Translations under genes and position numbers: made by a program
Shown here: positions 1 through 9,177 of the stretch, piece after piece
Layout of the letters: each line of letters starts with the position of its first letter
Position numbering within the stretch: position 1 is the stretch's first letter
NCBI RefSeq assembly: GCF_018687535.1
Contig: NZ_CP061295.1
Span: 930,001-994,000, forward strand
Length of the DNA: 64,000 nucleotides
Reading direction: 5' to 3'
DNA from: Polynucleobacter sp. MWH-S4W17
GTDB lineage: Bacteria > Pseudomonadota > Gammaproteobacteria > Burkholderiales > Burkholderiaceae
Notes under the pieces: generated by a model
What the model saw: the letters and a program-made list of their open reading frames with translations, nothing else
Told to the model about the DNA's origin: nothing
Databases searched by the model: none

Positions 1-238
1 GAGAGACTGGTCATGGTCTAAGTGTAAGGGAACTTCCGGTTCTATGTCCTTATTGGTAAAGCTCCCTAACACAAAATTTCATAAGAACTAACTTAAATAT
101 TTATAAGTAAACATCCAAAACAGGGAAAGCTATCCTGCACACAAATTAGGCAAGCTAGGTCTGTCTATACAAATCTGTGACTTACGAAAACTTTTGAGGA
201 TTTATCCACATGACCTGTGGATAACTATGAAGAAATTC
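1..238. other. Left-edge non-coding stretch
   Basis: No convincing coding frame is visible. Bases 80-180 are AT-rich. An imperfect hairpin can be drawn between about 27-36 and 59-68 (arms AGGGAACTT and AAGCTCCCT, one mismatch) but it has no T-run. The only strong signal is the inverted pair of DnaA boxes at 202-224, listed separately. The stretch lies just beyond the 3' end of the tRNA-Arg gene, and whatever gene lies to the left is outside the window. Confidence 0.5.
202..224. promoter_or_regulatory. Inverted pair of perfect DnaA boxes
   Basis: TTATCCACA (202-210) and its exact reverse complement TGTGGATAA (216-224) are separated by 5 bp. Each arm matches the high-affinity DnaA-box consensus at all nine positions. 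The pair could bind DnaA for regulation or titration, or belong to a replication control locus. No dnaA, dnaN, parA or rep gene is nearby, so calling it an origin would be unsupported. As a 9-bp hairpin it lacks a T-run on either side, so a terminator is unlikely. Confidence 0.6.
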
Positions 239-313
239 TGGTCCCGCCGACAGGAATCGAACCTGTATCCCACGCTTAGGAGGCATGTGCACTATCCATT
301 GTGCTACGGCGAG
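239..313 (-). tRNA. tRNA-Arg (anticodon CCU)
   Basis: Read on the minus strand, the acceptor 5' strand CTCGCCG (313-307) pairs with CGGCGGG, followed by discriminator A and an encoded CCA (241-239). The anticodon loop CTCCTAA carries CCT, reading the rare AGG arginine codon. The T arm ACAGG-TTCGATT-CCTGT is canonical. tRNA-Arg(CCU) genes are frequent integration sites for genomic islands, but no integrase or direct repeat is visible here. Confidence 0.93.
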
Positions 314-369
314 ATGCTAAAAAATAAAAAAGTGTGCTAGGTCAATTCTAATGAATTACAAACCACGAA

Positions 370-513
370 TTACCAACCACACAGCGCCCATACTTGATTT
401 GTCACTGCCACCATCATATCCGGTGCGAAGTACATCGAGAAAACAAACAACAAAGCGAATAGAGCAAACCCATAAAACATGATTTCCCCAATGCTTGGTT
501 TTCTCTTAAGCAT
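370..513 (-). CDS. Small membrane protein (47 aa) coupled to the MFS gene
   Basis: This frame was found by reading past the transporter stop. Its ATG (513-511) overlaps the transporter's stop within an 8-nt shared segment, ATGCTTAA, an arrangement typical of translational coupling. The 47-residue product starts MLKRKPSIGE and then has one hydrophobic helix (about residues 11-30) and a short tail ending WALCGW. A basic N-terminus before one membrane segment predicts an inner-membrane protein with its N-terminus inside. I do not recognise the family. Position suggests a small partner of the transporter, but that is inference. The Shine-Dalgarno is weak (GAGTGG), consistent with coupling. Confidence 0.6.
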   Translation of the reverse strand: MLKRKPSIGEIMFYGFALFALLFVFSMYFAPDMMVAVTNQVWALCGW

Positions 514-1738
514 TGGCCACTCTGTGAATTGCTCGCTCCTTTACGGGAAGATTAACCAAGAAAGCAAAGACGCCCAATCCAATCGCGATTTCCCAAACAA
601 TTAAATAAGAACCAGTATGGTCAAATAAATAGCCGCCTAGGAAGGCTCCGCAGAAACTGCCCAATTGATGAGAGAAAAAGATGAGGCCAGAAAGCATCGT
701 TAAATACTTCACGCCGAAAATTTGCGCAACGATACCATTGGTCAGTGGAATAGTTGAGAGCCACAAGAAGCCCATGATGGCCGCAAAGATATAAGTGCTC
801 ATCGGTGTTGGTGGCAACAATAAAAACGCTGTAATGGCAATAGAACGCCCGATATAGATTGCAGATAGTAAATAGCGTTTAGGAAAGCGCTGACCTAGGA
901 TGCCGGAGCTATAAGTGCCGAAGATATTAAATAAGCCAATTAATGCTAGGGCGGTCGTGGCAACAACCGGAGCCCCAACAGCTGGATAGGTAGAAGACAG
1001 ATCCTTAAGGTAAGGCGCCAAATGCACCGCAATAAACACTACCTGAAATCCGCAAACAAAATAACCTAGGGTCAGATAACGAAAGCTTGGATTACTCATT
1101 GCTTCCTTTAATGCCTGCTTAATCGTCTGATCACCTGGATTATGGTTGTAAGTGAAATTCTTTTCACGCAACATGAATGCGGTTGGTACCATCAAACTTG
1201 CCATCAACGCCAACATTAGTAGTGCATCTTGGGTGCCAAACATGCTGAGCAAGCCTTGCTCGGCTGGAATCATGAGGAACTGACCAAATGAACCGGCAGC
1301 TGCAGTAATGCCCATTGCCCAAACCCGCTTCTCCGCAGACACATTGCGACCCAGGATTCCATAGACCACGCTGTAGGTCGTGGCAGTTTGTGCCAAGCCG
1401 ATGAGTAAGCCACCAGCCAATGTAAAATTCATGACATCAGTAGAGATAGCCATGCCTGCCAAACCTAGGGCGTACAAAATCCCACCAGCAACCATAATTT
1501 TAAATGCGCCGTAACGATCGGCCAAGGCCCCAGTAACTGGTTGCACAGCCCCCCAAATCAGATTTTGTAAAGCAATAGTCAGAGCAAACGTTTCGCGACC
1601 CCAGCCATTGGCTGAAGTAATGGGTAAATTGAAGAGGCCAAAGCCATGACGAATACCCATCGATAGGGTGACCATGAGTCCACCATAAATGAGGACTTCC
1701 TTCATCGAAAGCCCTGCTTTGGATGTTTGTGTTGTCAT
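506..1738 (-). CDS. MFS transporter (oxalate/formate-antiporter-like)
   Basis: The 410-residue protein has about twelve hydrophobic segments and the MFS loop 2-3 signature G-x-L-A-D-R-Y-G at residues 70-77, so it is an inner-membrane secondary transporter of the major facilitator superfamily. It lies 5 bp downstream of a CaiB/BaiF CoA-transferase on the same strand and overlaps the start of a 47-residue membrane protein, so the three genes look like one operon. The CoA-transferase partner suggests import of a carboxylate later activated as its CoA ester, but the substrate cannot be read from sequence. Start ATG 1738 gives a normal length. Confidence 0.82.
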   Translation of the reverse strand: MTTQTSKAGLSMKEVLIYGGLMVTLSMGIRHGFGLFNLPITSANGWGRETFALTIALQNLIWGAVQPVTGALADRYGAFKIMVAGGILYALGLAGMAISTDVMNFTLAGGLLIGLAQTATTYSVVYGILGRNVSAEKRVWAMGITAAAGSFGQFLMIPAEQGLLSMFGTQDALLMLALMASLMVPTAFMLREKNFTYNHNPGDQTIKQALKEAMSNPSFRYLTLGYFVCGFQVVFIAVHLAPYLKDLSSTYPAVGAPVVATTALALIGLFNIFGTYSSGILGQRFPKRYLLSAIYIGRSIAITAFLLLPPTPMSTYIFAAIMGFLWLSTIPLTNGIVAQIFGVKYLTMLSGLIFFSHQLGSFCGAFLGGYLFDHTGSYLIVWEIAIGLGVFAFLVNLPVKERAIHRVANA

Positions 1739-1743
1739 GGTTC

Positions 1744-2964
1744 CTAGATGATCCCCTTGGTACGTAAAACTTCAATCGCTTGATCATCTAACTTGAGACG
1801 TTCATGCAAGATCTCTTGCGTATGCTGACCCAATGTTGGTGGCGCCATTCGCACTTCAGTGGGTGTTTTAGATAGGCGCATCGGACTAGCAACTAATTTC
1901 ATAGTGCCAACGGTCGGGTGTGGTACATCAATCTGTACTCCACGATGAATTACCTGTTCGTTTTCAAAGACTTCTTTGAAGTTATTGATCGGACCACAAG
2001 GAACATTAACTTTCTCAAGCTGTGCAATCCATTCACCTTTGGTCTTCTTGCGCGTCATTTGTTCTAAAAGCGGAATCAGTTGCTTGCGATGCTCAACACG
2101 CTGCGGGTTGGTTGCAAAGCGCGAGTCATCCGCTAACTGGGGTTCGCCACCTGCAGCTACAAAATGTCGAAATTGACCATCGTTACCAGCCCCCACAATC
2201 ATCCAGCCATCAGAGGTAGGGAAAGTTTGATAGGGAACAATGATCGGAGAAGCATTACCCCAGCGTTTCGGAACTTCTCCTGAGGTGAGGTAGGCACTCG
2301 ATACATTGGCCATCACGGCTACTTGTGTATCTAGTAGTGACATATCAATGTATTGACCTTCACCGGTATGGTCTCGATGCACAATGGCAGCGAGAATGGC
2401 GGTACTGGCATACATGCCAGTAAAGATATCCGCGATCGCAACCCCGGATTTTTGTGGGCTAGCACCCTCGAAGTCATGAGCTTCACCGGTCACGCTCATG
2501 AAGCCGCCCATACCTTGAATAATAAAATCGTAGCCAGGGCGATGGGCGTAAGGCCCAGTTTGACCAAATCCAGTAATTGAGCAATAGACTAAATCGGGTT
2601 TGACCTTCTTCAGGCTTTCGTAGTCGAGTCCATATTTAGCCAAGTCACCCACTTTGTAGTTCTCGATGACAACATCAGAATCAGCCGCAAGTTTGCGAAT
2701 CAGCTCTTGACCCTCGGGCTTGGCAATATCAACCGTAATAGAGCGTTTATTGCGATTGATGCAAATAAAATAGGCAGATTCGTCAGTTTCCTTGCCATTG
2801 GCATCTTTGGCGAATGGAGGGCCCCAATGGCGGGTATCGTCTCCAACCCCAGGTCTTTCGACTTTGATGACATCCGCACCCAAATCGGCAAGATTTTGAG
2901 CGCACCAAGGACCAGCCAAGACACGGCTAAGGTCTAAAACGCGAATATGACTTAAGGCTCCCAT
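1744..2964 (-). CDS. CaiB/BaiF family CoA-transferase
   Basis: The 406-residue protein is a family III CoA-transferase (formyl-CoA:oxalate CoA-transferase, CaiB, BaiF type), cytoplasmic, moving CoA between carboxylic acids. The N-terminal signature L-D-L-S-R-V-L-A-G-P-W at 10-20, followed by ADLGADVIKVE, is diagnostic. Asp179 in G-V-A-I-A-D-I aligns with the catalytic aspartate. Length is normal. It heads the transporter operon and diverges from parE across 79 bp. The substrate is unknown; many members are annotated as Frc without proof. The ATG at 2964 directly abuts a GGGGG run, too close for normal Shine-Dalgarno spacing, yet the N-terminus matches the family. Confidence 0.85.
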   Translation of the reverse strand: MGALSHIRVLDLSRVLAGPWCAQNLADLGADVIKVERPGVGDDTRHWGPPFAKDANGKETDESAYFICINRNKRSITVDIAKPEGQELIRKLAADSDVVIENYKVGDLAKYGLDYESLKKVKPDLVYCSITGFGQTGPYAHRPGYDFIIQGMGGFMSVTGEAHDFEGASPQKSGVAIADIFTGMYASTAILAAIVHRDHTGEGQYIDMSLLDTQVAVMANVSSAYLTSGEVPKRWGNASPIIVPYQTFPTSDGWMIVGAGNDGQFRHFVAAGGEPQLADDSRFATNPQRVEHRKQLIPLLEQMTRKKTKGEWIAQLEKVNVPCGPINNFKEVFENEQVIHRGVQIDVPHPTVGTMKLVASPMRLSKTPTEVRMAPPTLGQHTQEILHERLKLDDQAIEVLRTKGII

Positions 2965-3029
2965 CCCCCGATTTTGGCATGGATGACAGGGGAATTCCCG
3001 AAAAATTCGGTCTGGATCTCAGACATGAC

Positions 3030-3035
3030 TACAAT
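3030..3035 (+). promoter_or_regulatory. Candidate parE -10 element
   Basis: TACAAT ends 8 bp before the parE ATG (3044). No Shine-Dalgarno precedes the ATG, and the -35 region is poor. If used, transcription would start within a base or two of the start codon, giving a leaderless or near-leaderless mRNA. Confidence 0.4.
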
Positions 3036-3043
3036 TTGCGCGC

Positions 3044-5032
3044 ATGGCTACCCGTAAAACTTCCGAATACAGCGAATCGTCGATTCAGGTCCTAAAAGGA
3101 CTAGAACCAGTCCGTCAACGGCCTGGAATGTACACCCGCACCGACAATCCACTCCATATCATTCAGGAGGTGCTGGATAACGCATCCGATGAGGCTTTAG
3201 GAGGTTTTGGCAAGCAAATCATCGTTACGATGCATAGCGATGGCAGCGTGAGCGTGGAAGATGATGGTCGAGGTATTCCAGTGGGAATGCATCCAACTGA
3301 GAAATTGCCGGTTGTTGAGATCGTGTTTACCCAGCTACATGCAGGCGGTAAGTTTGAAAAAGGTACTGGTGGAGCATACGCATTCTCAGGTGGCTTGCAT
3401 GGTGTGGGTGTTTCAGTAACCAATGCTTTATCCAAAAGATTAGAAGTCACCGTTTGGCGTGATGGCCAAATGTCAACATTGACCTTTGCCGATGGCAAGG
3501 TGATTGAAAAGCTCAAAACGATTTCTTCTCCAAAAGAAGATAAGTCACACGGTACGCGCGTTCGTGCATGGCCAGATGGTAAGTATTTTGATAGCTCAGT
3601 GATTCCAATGCCTGAGCTCATTCGCCTACTACGTTCCAAGGCTGTTTTATTGCCAGGTGTGAAGGTAACCCTGATTCAAGAAAAATCAGGCGATACCCAG
3701 ACTTGGCAATATGCGCAAGGCTTGCGCGGTTATTTAAATGAAGCAATTGCGCAAGCTGGCCATGGTGCTGAAGTCATTCCTCCGTTCGAGGGTGAGCAAT
3801 ACGCTACCGGTACTGGAGAGGAAGATTCTTTTGCTGAAGGCGAGGGCGCGGCTTGGGTTGTTTGCTGGACTGAAGATGGTGCGCCAGTGCGCGAGAGTTA
3901 TGTGAACTTGATTCCAACACCTGCAGGCGGTACTCACGAAAGCGGTTTACGTGAGGGCTTATTTAATGCTGTTAAAGGCTTTATTGAGATGCATGCATTG
4001 CAACCGAAAGGTGTGAAACTCATGCCTGAAGACGTTTTTGCTCGCGCATCTTTCATTCTGTCAGCCAAAGTATTGGACCCTCAGTTCCAAGGACAGATTA
4101 AAGAGCGTCTGAATTCTCGTGATGCTGTACGTTTAGTTTCCGGCTATGTGAAGTCTGCCTTAGAGCTTTGGCTCAACCAACACGTTGACTACGGTCGCAA
4201 GTTAGCCGACCTGGTGATCAAGCAGGCGCAAGCGAGAACTCGTGCTGGTCAGAAAGTGGAGAAGAAAAAATCCTCTGGCGTAGCCGTACTCCCGGGCAAG
4301 CTTACAGATTGCGAGAGCGAAGATATCAGCATGAATGAAATCTTCCTTGTGGAGGGTGATTCTGCTGGTGGTTCAGCCAAGATGGGACGTAACAAGGAAT
4401 ATCAAGCCATTCTGCCATTGCGCGGCAAGGTATTAAATACCTGGGAAGCTGAGCGCGACCGCTTGTTTGCCAATAATGAGGTGCATGACATCGCTGTAGC
4501 GATTGGTGTGGATCCGCATGGAGCAAATGACACCCCCGATCTTTCCAATCTACGCTACGGCAAGGTATGTATTCTTTCTGATGCAGACGTCGATGGCGCG
4601 CATATTCAAGTATTGCTCTTAACCTTGTTCTACAAACATTTCCCTAAACTCATTGAGTTAGGGCATATACATATTTCTAGACCGCCACTATTTAGAGTGG
4701 ATGCTCCGGCGCGCGGTAAAAAACCAGCGCAAAAGATTTATGCCTTAGATGCTAATGAGCTTCAGGCTATTGAGGATAAATTACGTAAAGATGGCGTCAA
4801 AGAAACTGCATGGCAGATCTCTCGCTTTAAGGGCTTAGGAGAAATGAGTGCAGAGCAACTCTGGGATACCACTCTGAATCCAGATACACGTCGTTTGCTA
4901 CCGGTTACTTTGGGCACGTGGACTGAAGACGAAACCTTTAAAACAATGGATATGCTGATGGGTAAATCAGAGTCTGGTGCACGCCGTGACTGGCTTGAAG
5001 AGCGCGGCAATGAAGTGGAGGCAGATATCTAA
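3044..5032 (+). CDS. parE: DNA topoisomerase IV subunit B
   Basis: ATPase subunit of topoisomerase IV, which decatenates daughter chromosomes with ParC. The 662-residue protein has the GHKL ATPase fold with E42 and N46 in the E-V-L-D-N-A-S-D-E motif, D-D-G-R-G-I-P at 73-79 and the G-G-L-H-G-V-G lid motif at 116-122. The TOPRIM domain starts with E-G-D-S-A-G-G near 435 and has D-A-D-V-D-G near 512. It ends in the C-terminal block seen in ParE and lacks the insertion typical of many proteobacterial GyrB proteins. Its stop overlaps the parC ATG by one base (TAATG), so the subunits are translationally coupled in a two-gene operon. Confidence 0.96.
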   Translation: MATRKTSEYSESSIQVLKGLEPVRQRPGMYTRTDNPLHIIQEVLDNASDEALGGFGKQIIVTMHSDGSVSVEDDGRGIPVGMHPTEKLPVVEIVFTQLHAGGKFEKGTGGAYAFSGGLHGVGVSVTNALSKRLEVTVWRDGQMSTLTFADGKVIEKLKTISSPKEDKSHGTRVRAWPDGKYFDSSVIPMPELIRLLRSKAVLLPGVKVTLIQEKSGDTQTWQYAQGLRGYLNEAIAQAGHGAEVIPPFEGEQYATGTGEEDSFAEGEGAAWVVCWTEDGAPVRESYVNLIPTPAGGTHESGLREGLFNAVKGFIEMHALQPKGVKLMPEDVFARASFILSAKVLDPQFQGQIKERLNSRDAVRLVSGYVKSALELWLNQHVDYGRKLADLVIKQAQARTRAGQKVEKKKSSGVAVLPGKLTDCESEDISMNEIFLVEGDSAGGSAKMGRNKEYQAILPLRGKVLNTWEAERDRLFANNEVHDIAVAIGVDPHGANDTPDLSNLRYGKVCILSDADVDGAHIQVLLLTLFYKHFPKLIELGHIHISRPPLFRVDAPARGKKPAQKIYALDANELQAIEDKLRKDGVKETAWQISRFKGLGEMSAEQLWDTTLNPDTRRLLPVTLGTWTEDETFKTMDMLMGKSESGARRDWLEERGNEVEADI

Positions 5033-7479
5033 TGACAACTAAAAAGACTCCTGGAAAAAATACTCCGGCTGATCAGGCCGACTTGTTCTCTAGCCCGATC
5101 GAAATCGATATTGTTGAAGTAGATGAAGCTCCTGCTGTAGCTGCTACCTCAGGTGGTGGATCAAGCAATCACGACCCCAAAACAATTGATCTCAATGAAG
5201 ATGGAAAAGATAACTTAACTCTGGCGGTGTACGCAGAGCGTGCCTATCTAGATTACGCAATTAGCGTGGTTAAGGGTCGTGCACTACCAGATGTGTCTGA
5301 TGGTCAGAAGCCTGTGCAGCGCCGTATTTTGTTCTCGATGAGCGAAATGGGCTTACGCGCTGATGCAAAACCGGTGAAGAGTGCACGTGTAGTTGGTGAT
5401 GTATTGGGTAAGTTCCATCCGCACGGCGACCAATCTGCATATGATGCTTTAGTTCGTTTGGCACAAAGCTTCTCATTGCGTTACCCATTAATCGATGGTC
5501 AAGGTAACTTCGGTTCGCGCGATGGCGATGGCGCGGCAGCGATGCGTTATACCGAGGCTCGCCTAACCAAGATTGCTGGTTTGCTACTGAGTGAGATTGA
5601 TGAGGGTACTGTAGATTTTGCACCGAACTACGACGGCTCATTCCAGGAGCCTAAATTATTACCAGCGCGCCTACCGTTTGTATTGCTCAATGGCGCATCC
5701 GGTATTGCAGTAGGTATGGCGACCGAGATTCCTTCACATAATTTGCGTGAAGTGGCTACCGCTGCCGTTGCTTTAATGAAGTCTCCGAAGATGAGCACTT
5801 CAGAGTTATTGGAAATCATGCCTGGTCCCGACTATCCAGGTGGCGGTCAAATTATTTCTTCTGCTGCAGAAATTGCGCAGATTTATGAAGCGGGTCGCGG
5901 CAGTATAAAAGTGCGTGCACGTTGGTCTGTCGAAGAGCTCGCTCGAGGTCAATGGCAGATCGTGGTTAACGAATTGCCTCCAGCTACATCTTCACAGCGT
6001 GTTTTGCAAGAGATTGAAGAAATCACCAACCCGAAGGTTAAGGTAGGCAAAAAGACCTTAACACCTGAACAAAATAATCTTAAATCAACCATCTTGAATG
6101 TGCTCGATGGCGTGCGTGATGAATCCAGCAAGGATGCCGCAGTACGTTTGGTATTTGAGCCCAAGAGTAAGAATATTGACGTCAATGAGTTTGTCAATTT
6201 ATTGCTTGCTCACACTTCATTGGAATCCAATGCACCAATGAATTTGGTGATGATTGGTAACGATGGGCGCCCACGGCAAAAAGGCTTAAAAGAAATTCTG
6301 TCTGAGTGGGTTGCATTTAGAGTTGCCACAGTGACGCGCAGAACTCAGCACCGCTTAGGCAAAGTCAAAGACCGTATGCATATTTTGGAGGGGCGCTTAA
6401 CCGTTCTTCTCAATATTGATAAGGTCATAAAGATCATTCGCAATAGCGATGAACCTAAAGCTGATCTTATTAAAGAGTTCAAGCTGAGCGATCGCCAGGC
6501 TGAAGATATTCTAGACATTCGCTTGCGCCAGTTGGCGCGTCTTGAAGGCATCAAGATCGAGCAAGAGCTGAAAGAGCTTAAGGCTGAACGTGATGACCTA
6601 GAGGGTTTATTGCAAAACGATGCCGTATTGCGCAAGCGCATCATTAAAGAAATCGAATCCGATATGAAGGACTTCGGTGATGATCGTCGCACCCTGATTC
6701 AGGAAGATAAGCGTGCTGTTGCTGAGACCAAGGTCGTTGATGAGCCGGTTACAGTGATTGTTTCTCAAAAGGGCTGGGTACGTGTTCGCCAAGGTCATGA
6801 GCACGATGCAACCCAATTTGGCTTCAAAGCGGGCGATGCTTTATATGCTACCTTCGAGGTAAGAACTGTAGATGTAATTCAGGGCTTTGGAAGTGACGGA
6901 CGTGTATATACAGTTCCTGTCAGCGAATTACCAGGGGCTCGTGGTGATGGCTCGCCATTAACTAGTTTCGTCAATTTGGCTGCTGGCTCACAAATGGTTG
7001 CCTATTACGCTGGTCAACCTGATGATTTAGTATTGCTATCCACTAGAGCAGGTTATGGATTCTTGGCCAATGTATCTGATATGACTACTCGTAATAAAGC
7101 GGGTAAATCATTCTTGAGCATGGACGCTAAAGTTCCTGGCGATGCTCCTTTAGGTGCTGCCAAGGTGAAAGCAGGTATGAAGCAAGTTGCCTGCTTATCA
7201 GAAGCTTCTAAGTTATTGGTATTCCCGCTAGATGAACTCAAGCGTCTGCCAACCGGCGGTAAGGGTGTAATTTTGATGGGCTTGGATGAAAAAGAGCACT
7301 TGGCTTCTGCTATCGCAGTTGGGTCGGATGGTGCCACCTATTCAGGCGCTGGACGTGCCGGTAAACCAACTGAACTCGGCCTTGATGCCAAAACATTGAA
7401 GTCTTTTGCAGGTAACCGCGCACGCAAAGGCCACTTTGTTGAGCCGCGGTTGAAAGACGGCAAGTTAACAGCAAACTAA
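5032..7479 (+). CDS. parC: DNA topoisomerase IV subunit A
   Basis: DNA-cleaving subunit of topoisomerase IV. In 815 residues it carries the winged-helix breakage domain with the catalytic tyrosine at about 173 (A-A-A-M-R-Y-T-E), a coiled-coil tower near 440-540, and a degenerate C-terminal beta-propeller. A hydrophilic extension of roughly 50 residues precedes the conserved core, placing the tyrosine later than in E. coli ParC (Tyr120). In the quinolone-determining segment the residue after H-P-H-G-D is Gln134 rather than the serine of E. coli ParC; I recall Gln as common in Burkholderiales. It overlaps parE by 1 nt. Confidence 0.95.
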   Translation: MTTKKTPGKNTPADQADLFSSPIEIDIVEVDEAPAVAATSGGGSSNHDPKTIDLNEDGKDNLTLAVYAERAYLDYAISVVKGRALPDVSDGQKPVQRRILFSMSEMGLRADAKPVKSARVVGDVLGKFHPHGDQSAYDALVRLAQSFSLRYPLIDGQGNFGSRDGDGAAAMRYTEARLTKIAGLLLSEIDEGTVDFAPNYDGSFQEPKLLPARLPFVLLNGASGIAVGMATEIPSHNLREVATAAVALMKSPKMSTSELLEIMPGPDYPGGGQIISSAAEIAQIYEAGRGSIKVRARWSVEELARGQWQIVVNELPPATSSQRVLQEIEEITNPKVKVGKKTLTPEQNNLKSTILNVLDGVRDESSKDAAVRLVFEPKSKNIDVNEFVNLLLAHTSLESNAPMNLVMIGNDGRPRQKGLKEILSEWVAFRVATVTRRTQHRLGKVKDRMHILEGRLTVLLNIDKVIKIIRNSDEPKADLIKEFKLSDRQAEDILDIRLRQLARLEGIKIEQELKELKAERDDLEGLLQNDAVLRKRIIKEIESDMKDFGDDRRTLIQEDKRAVAETKVVDEPVTVIVSQKGWVRVRQGHEHDATQFGFKAGDALYATFEVRTVDVIQGFGSDGRVYTVPVSELPGARGDGSPLTSFVNLAAGSQMVAYYAGQPDDLVLLSTRAGYGFLANVSDMTTRNKAGKSFLSMDAKVPGDAPLGAAKVKAGMKQVACLSEASKLLVFPLDELKRLPTGGKGVILMGLDEKEHLASAIAVGSDGATYSGAGRAGKPTELGLDAKTLKSFAGNRARKGHFVEPRLKDGKLTAN

Positions 7480-7493
7480 GCTAGTTAAATCAG

Positions 7494-8453
7494 CTAAGTA
7501 TTCTTCGAAATACTCACACCATATTTAACGGCAATCACTTCTGCCAGAATCGATACAGCGATCTCTGGTGGAGTGAGTGCGCCGATATAAAGCCCAACAG
7601 GGCCGTGTAGCTTTTCAACTTGTTCTTGGCTCACGTCGAACTCGAGTAAGCGCTCTTTGCGCTTCTGTGTATTTTTGCGACTACCGAGTGCTCCCACATA
7701 AAAGGCAGGTGACTTTAAGGCCTCCATCAAAGCCATGTCATCTAACTTAGGGTCATGTGTAAGAGCAACGACAGCAGTGTGAGAGTCAACGCCAATTTCC
7801 AGCAAGACATCATCTGGCATGCCCTTTACAAAGGTGATGTCTGAGCGATTTAAACCCTCGGCATATTCTTCACGGGGATCAATCACAACGACTTCAAAGT
7901 CGGAAGCCAGCGCAAAATCCGCGGTGTATAGGGATAGCTGACCAGCGCCAATAATCACCATGCGCCAACGGGGGCCGTAGGTGGTTTGCATTTCTTGTTC
8001 GGTGCAAGCAAATTCATCGCTGCGATCGCCTAAACGGAGGGTGGATTTGCCAGTAGCCAAATTTACGGAGCGGCGCGTAATGTGATGGGATGAAATATTT
8101 GCAAGCAACTTCTCTAAAATTGCCAATTCTGGTTTTGGTTCGACTAGCAGGCGAAGCGTGCCACCACAAGGTAGACCAAAACGGGCAGCATCTTGCTGGG
8201 TTACTCCATAAACCACCATTTCTGGGGTATCGCGAGTGAGGATTTCAGATTGGACTCGACGAATAAGGTCATCTTCAACGCAGCCACCTGAAACAGACCC
8301 AGCAACTTGCCCATCAGCTCGAATAGCCAGCCAGGAGCCGACTGGACGCGGTGCTGAACCCCAAGTCTGGGCAACGGTTGCAATCGCAACAGATTGACCC
8401 GCTTGGAGCCATTCGACGGCAGATTTGAGTACGCTTAAATCGGTGCTGTTCAT
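7494..8453 (-). CDS. XdhC/CoxF family molybdenum hydroxylase maturation protein
   Basis: The 319-residue protein has the XdhC/CoxI N-terminal domain with G-S-A-P-R-P-V-G (32-39) and G-S-V-S-G-G-C-V-E (52-60), and a C-terminal Rossmann domain starting V-I-I-G-A-G-Q near 165 and ending with a G-A-L-G-S-R-K motif. XdhC proteins bind molybdenum cofactor, help to sulfurate it and insert it into xanthine dehydrogenase-type enzymes. It diverges from a MocA-like gene (63 bp apart), and both roles belong to cofactor maturation. No hydroxylase subunit gene is in the window, so the client enzyme is unknown. Confidence 0.85.
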   Translation of the reverse strand: MNSTDLSVLKSAVEWLQAGQSVAIATVAQTWGSAPRPVGSWLAIRADGQVAGSVSGGCVEDDLIRRVQSEILTRDTPEMVVYGVTQQDAARFGLPCGGTLRLLVEPKPELAILEKLLANISSHHITRRSVNLATGKSTLRLGDRSDEFACTEQEMQTTYGPRWRMVIIGAGQLSLYTADFALASDFEVVVIDPREEYAEGLNRSDITFVKGMPDDVLLEIGVDSHTAVVALTHDPKLDDMALMEALKSPAFYVGALGSRKNTQKRKERLLEFDVSQEQVEKLHGPVGLYIGALTPPEIAVSILAEVIAVKYGVSISKNT

Positions 8454-8503
8454 GCGTTTTCTTCTTTTTCGTTCTTTTGTGAAAGCTTTTATTAATAACT
8501 ATT

Positions 8504-8509
8504 TATTAT
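8504..8509 (+). promoter_or_regulatory. Candidate -10 element for the MocA-like gene
   Basis: TATTAT lies 7 bp before the ATG at 8517. The leader would be almost absent, and no Shine-Dalgarno is present. A TTGTGA at 8477-8482 pairs better with an overlapping TATTTA at 8500-8505 (17-bp spacer), so the exact start point is open. Confidence 0.4.
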
Positions 8510-8516
8510 CACTCTA

Positions 8517-9167
8517 ATGACAGTCTCCGGTGAATCCTCCAAAAGCCCCAATTTGCGTCTAGCCATCCTGATATTGGCGGCGGGTGAGGGAAGTCGTTTG
8601 GGTGGATATCCAAAAGCCCTGTTAAAAAAGGACGGGGATAGTTTGTTAAAGTACTTTGTCCAATCAATTCAAACTCTTGAGCCCTTAGAGACTCTGATTG
8701 TTACCGGCTTTTACTCAGATCAAATTGAAGCAGAAATCAAATTAATCAAGCAGTTCGTAGCAAGCCCAATCACTTGGGTAAAAAATCTCCAGCCAGAATT
8801 GGGTCAAGCCTCTTCAGTACGTCTTGGTCTTGAATCTCTAAGGAGTGACTACGATGTGTTGACGATTGCTTTATGCGATCAACCCAGCATAGCGAGTACT
8901 GAGATAGAGGCATTGCTAGGGCAATTTAATCAAATAGCCGCAAACCAGGAAATCATTCTGCCAATGGTGAATGGTCAGCGAGGTAACCCGGTATTGTTTT
9001 CAAGAGGGGTGATCAATCAAATTTTATCTATTCCCGGAATGGTTTGCAGGCCCTATATGAATGAGCATCCAGAGTTGGTCAAATCATTTACAACCGATAA
9101 CAAGGCCTATTTAATGGATGTCGACACGCAATCTGACATCCAGAAACTAGGGCTTGATCCTATTTAA
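8517..9167 (+). CDS. MocA/MobA-like nucleotidyltransferase
   Basis: The 216-residue protein has the nucleotide-binding signature L-A-A-G-E-G-S-R-L-G-G-Y-P-K at 20-33 and the metal-binding A-L-C-D-Q-P motif in mid-protein. This matches molybdopterin cytidylyl- or guanylyltransferases. The wording around D-Q-P and the pairing with xdhC favour the MocA side, which makes the cytosine dinucleotide cofactor for molybdenum hydroxylases. It is cytoplasmic. Length is close to MocA (about 190-200) with a short N-terminal extension. The alternative is a general NTP-transferase of unknown specificity. It converges on the ridA-like gene, with 10 bp between stops. Confidence 0.75.
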   Translation: MTVSGESSKSPNLRLAILILAAGEGSRLGGYPKALLKKDGDSLLKYFVQSIQTLEPLETLIVTGFYSDQIEAEIKLIKQFVASPITWVKNLQPELGQASSVRLGLESLRSDYDVLTIALCDQPSIASTEIEALLGQFNQIAANQEIILPMVNGQRGNPVLFSRGVINQILSIPGMVCRPYMNEHPELVKSFTTDNKAYLMDVDTQSDIQKLGLDPI

Positions 9168-9177
9168 TTAAAACCAA

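Noticed and set aside
202-224. Inverted repeat as a rho-independent terminator
   Set aside because: No T-run on either side, and both arms match the DnaA consensus exactly.
239-313. tRNA-Arg(CCU) as a genomic-island attachment site
   Set aside because: No integrase, direct repeat of the tRNA 3' end, or compositional shift is visible; the left side is outside the window.
2975-2990. Sigma-54-like TGGCAT element upstream of parE
   Set aside because: The downstream TTGCA-type half is absent at the required spacing.
3163-3639. 158-codon open frame on the minus strand inside parE
   Set aside because: It mirrors the codon periodicity of parE, has no recognisable family and no ribosome site.
8504-8516. 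Firm -35/-10 assignment for the MocA-like gene
   Set aside because: Two overlapping -10 choices exist and the better-spaced -35 goes with the other one, so only a low-confidence site is given.
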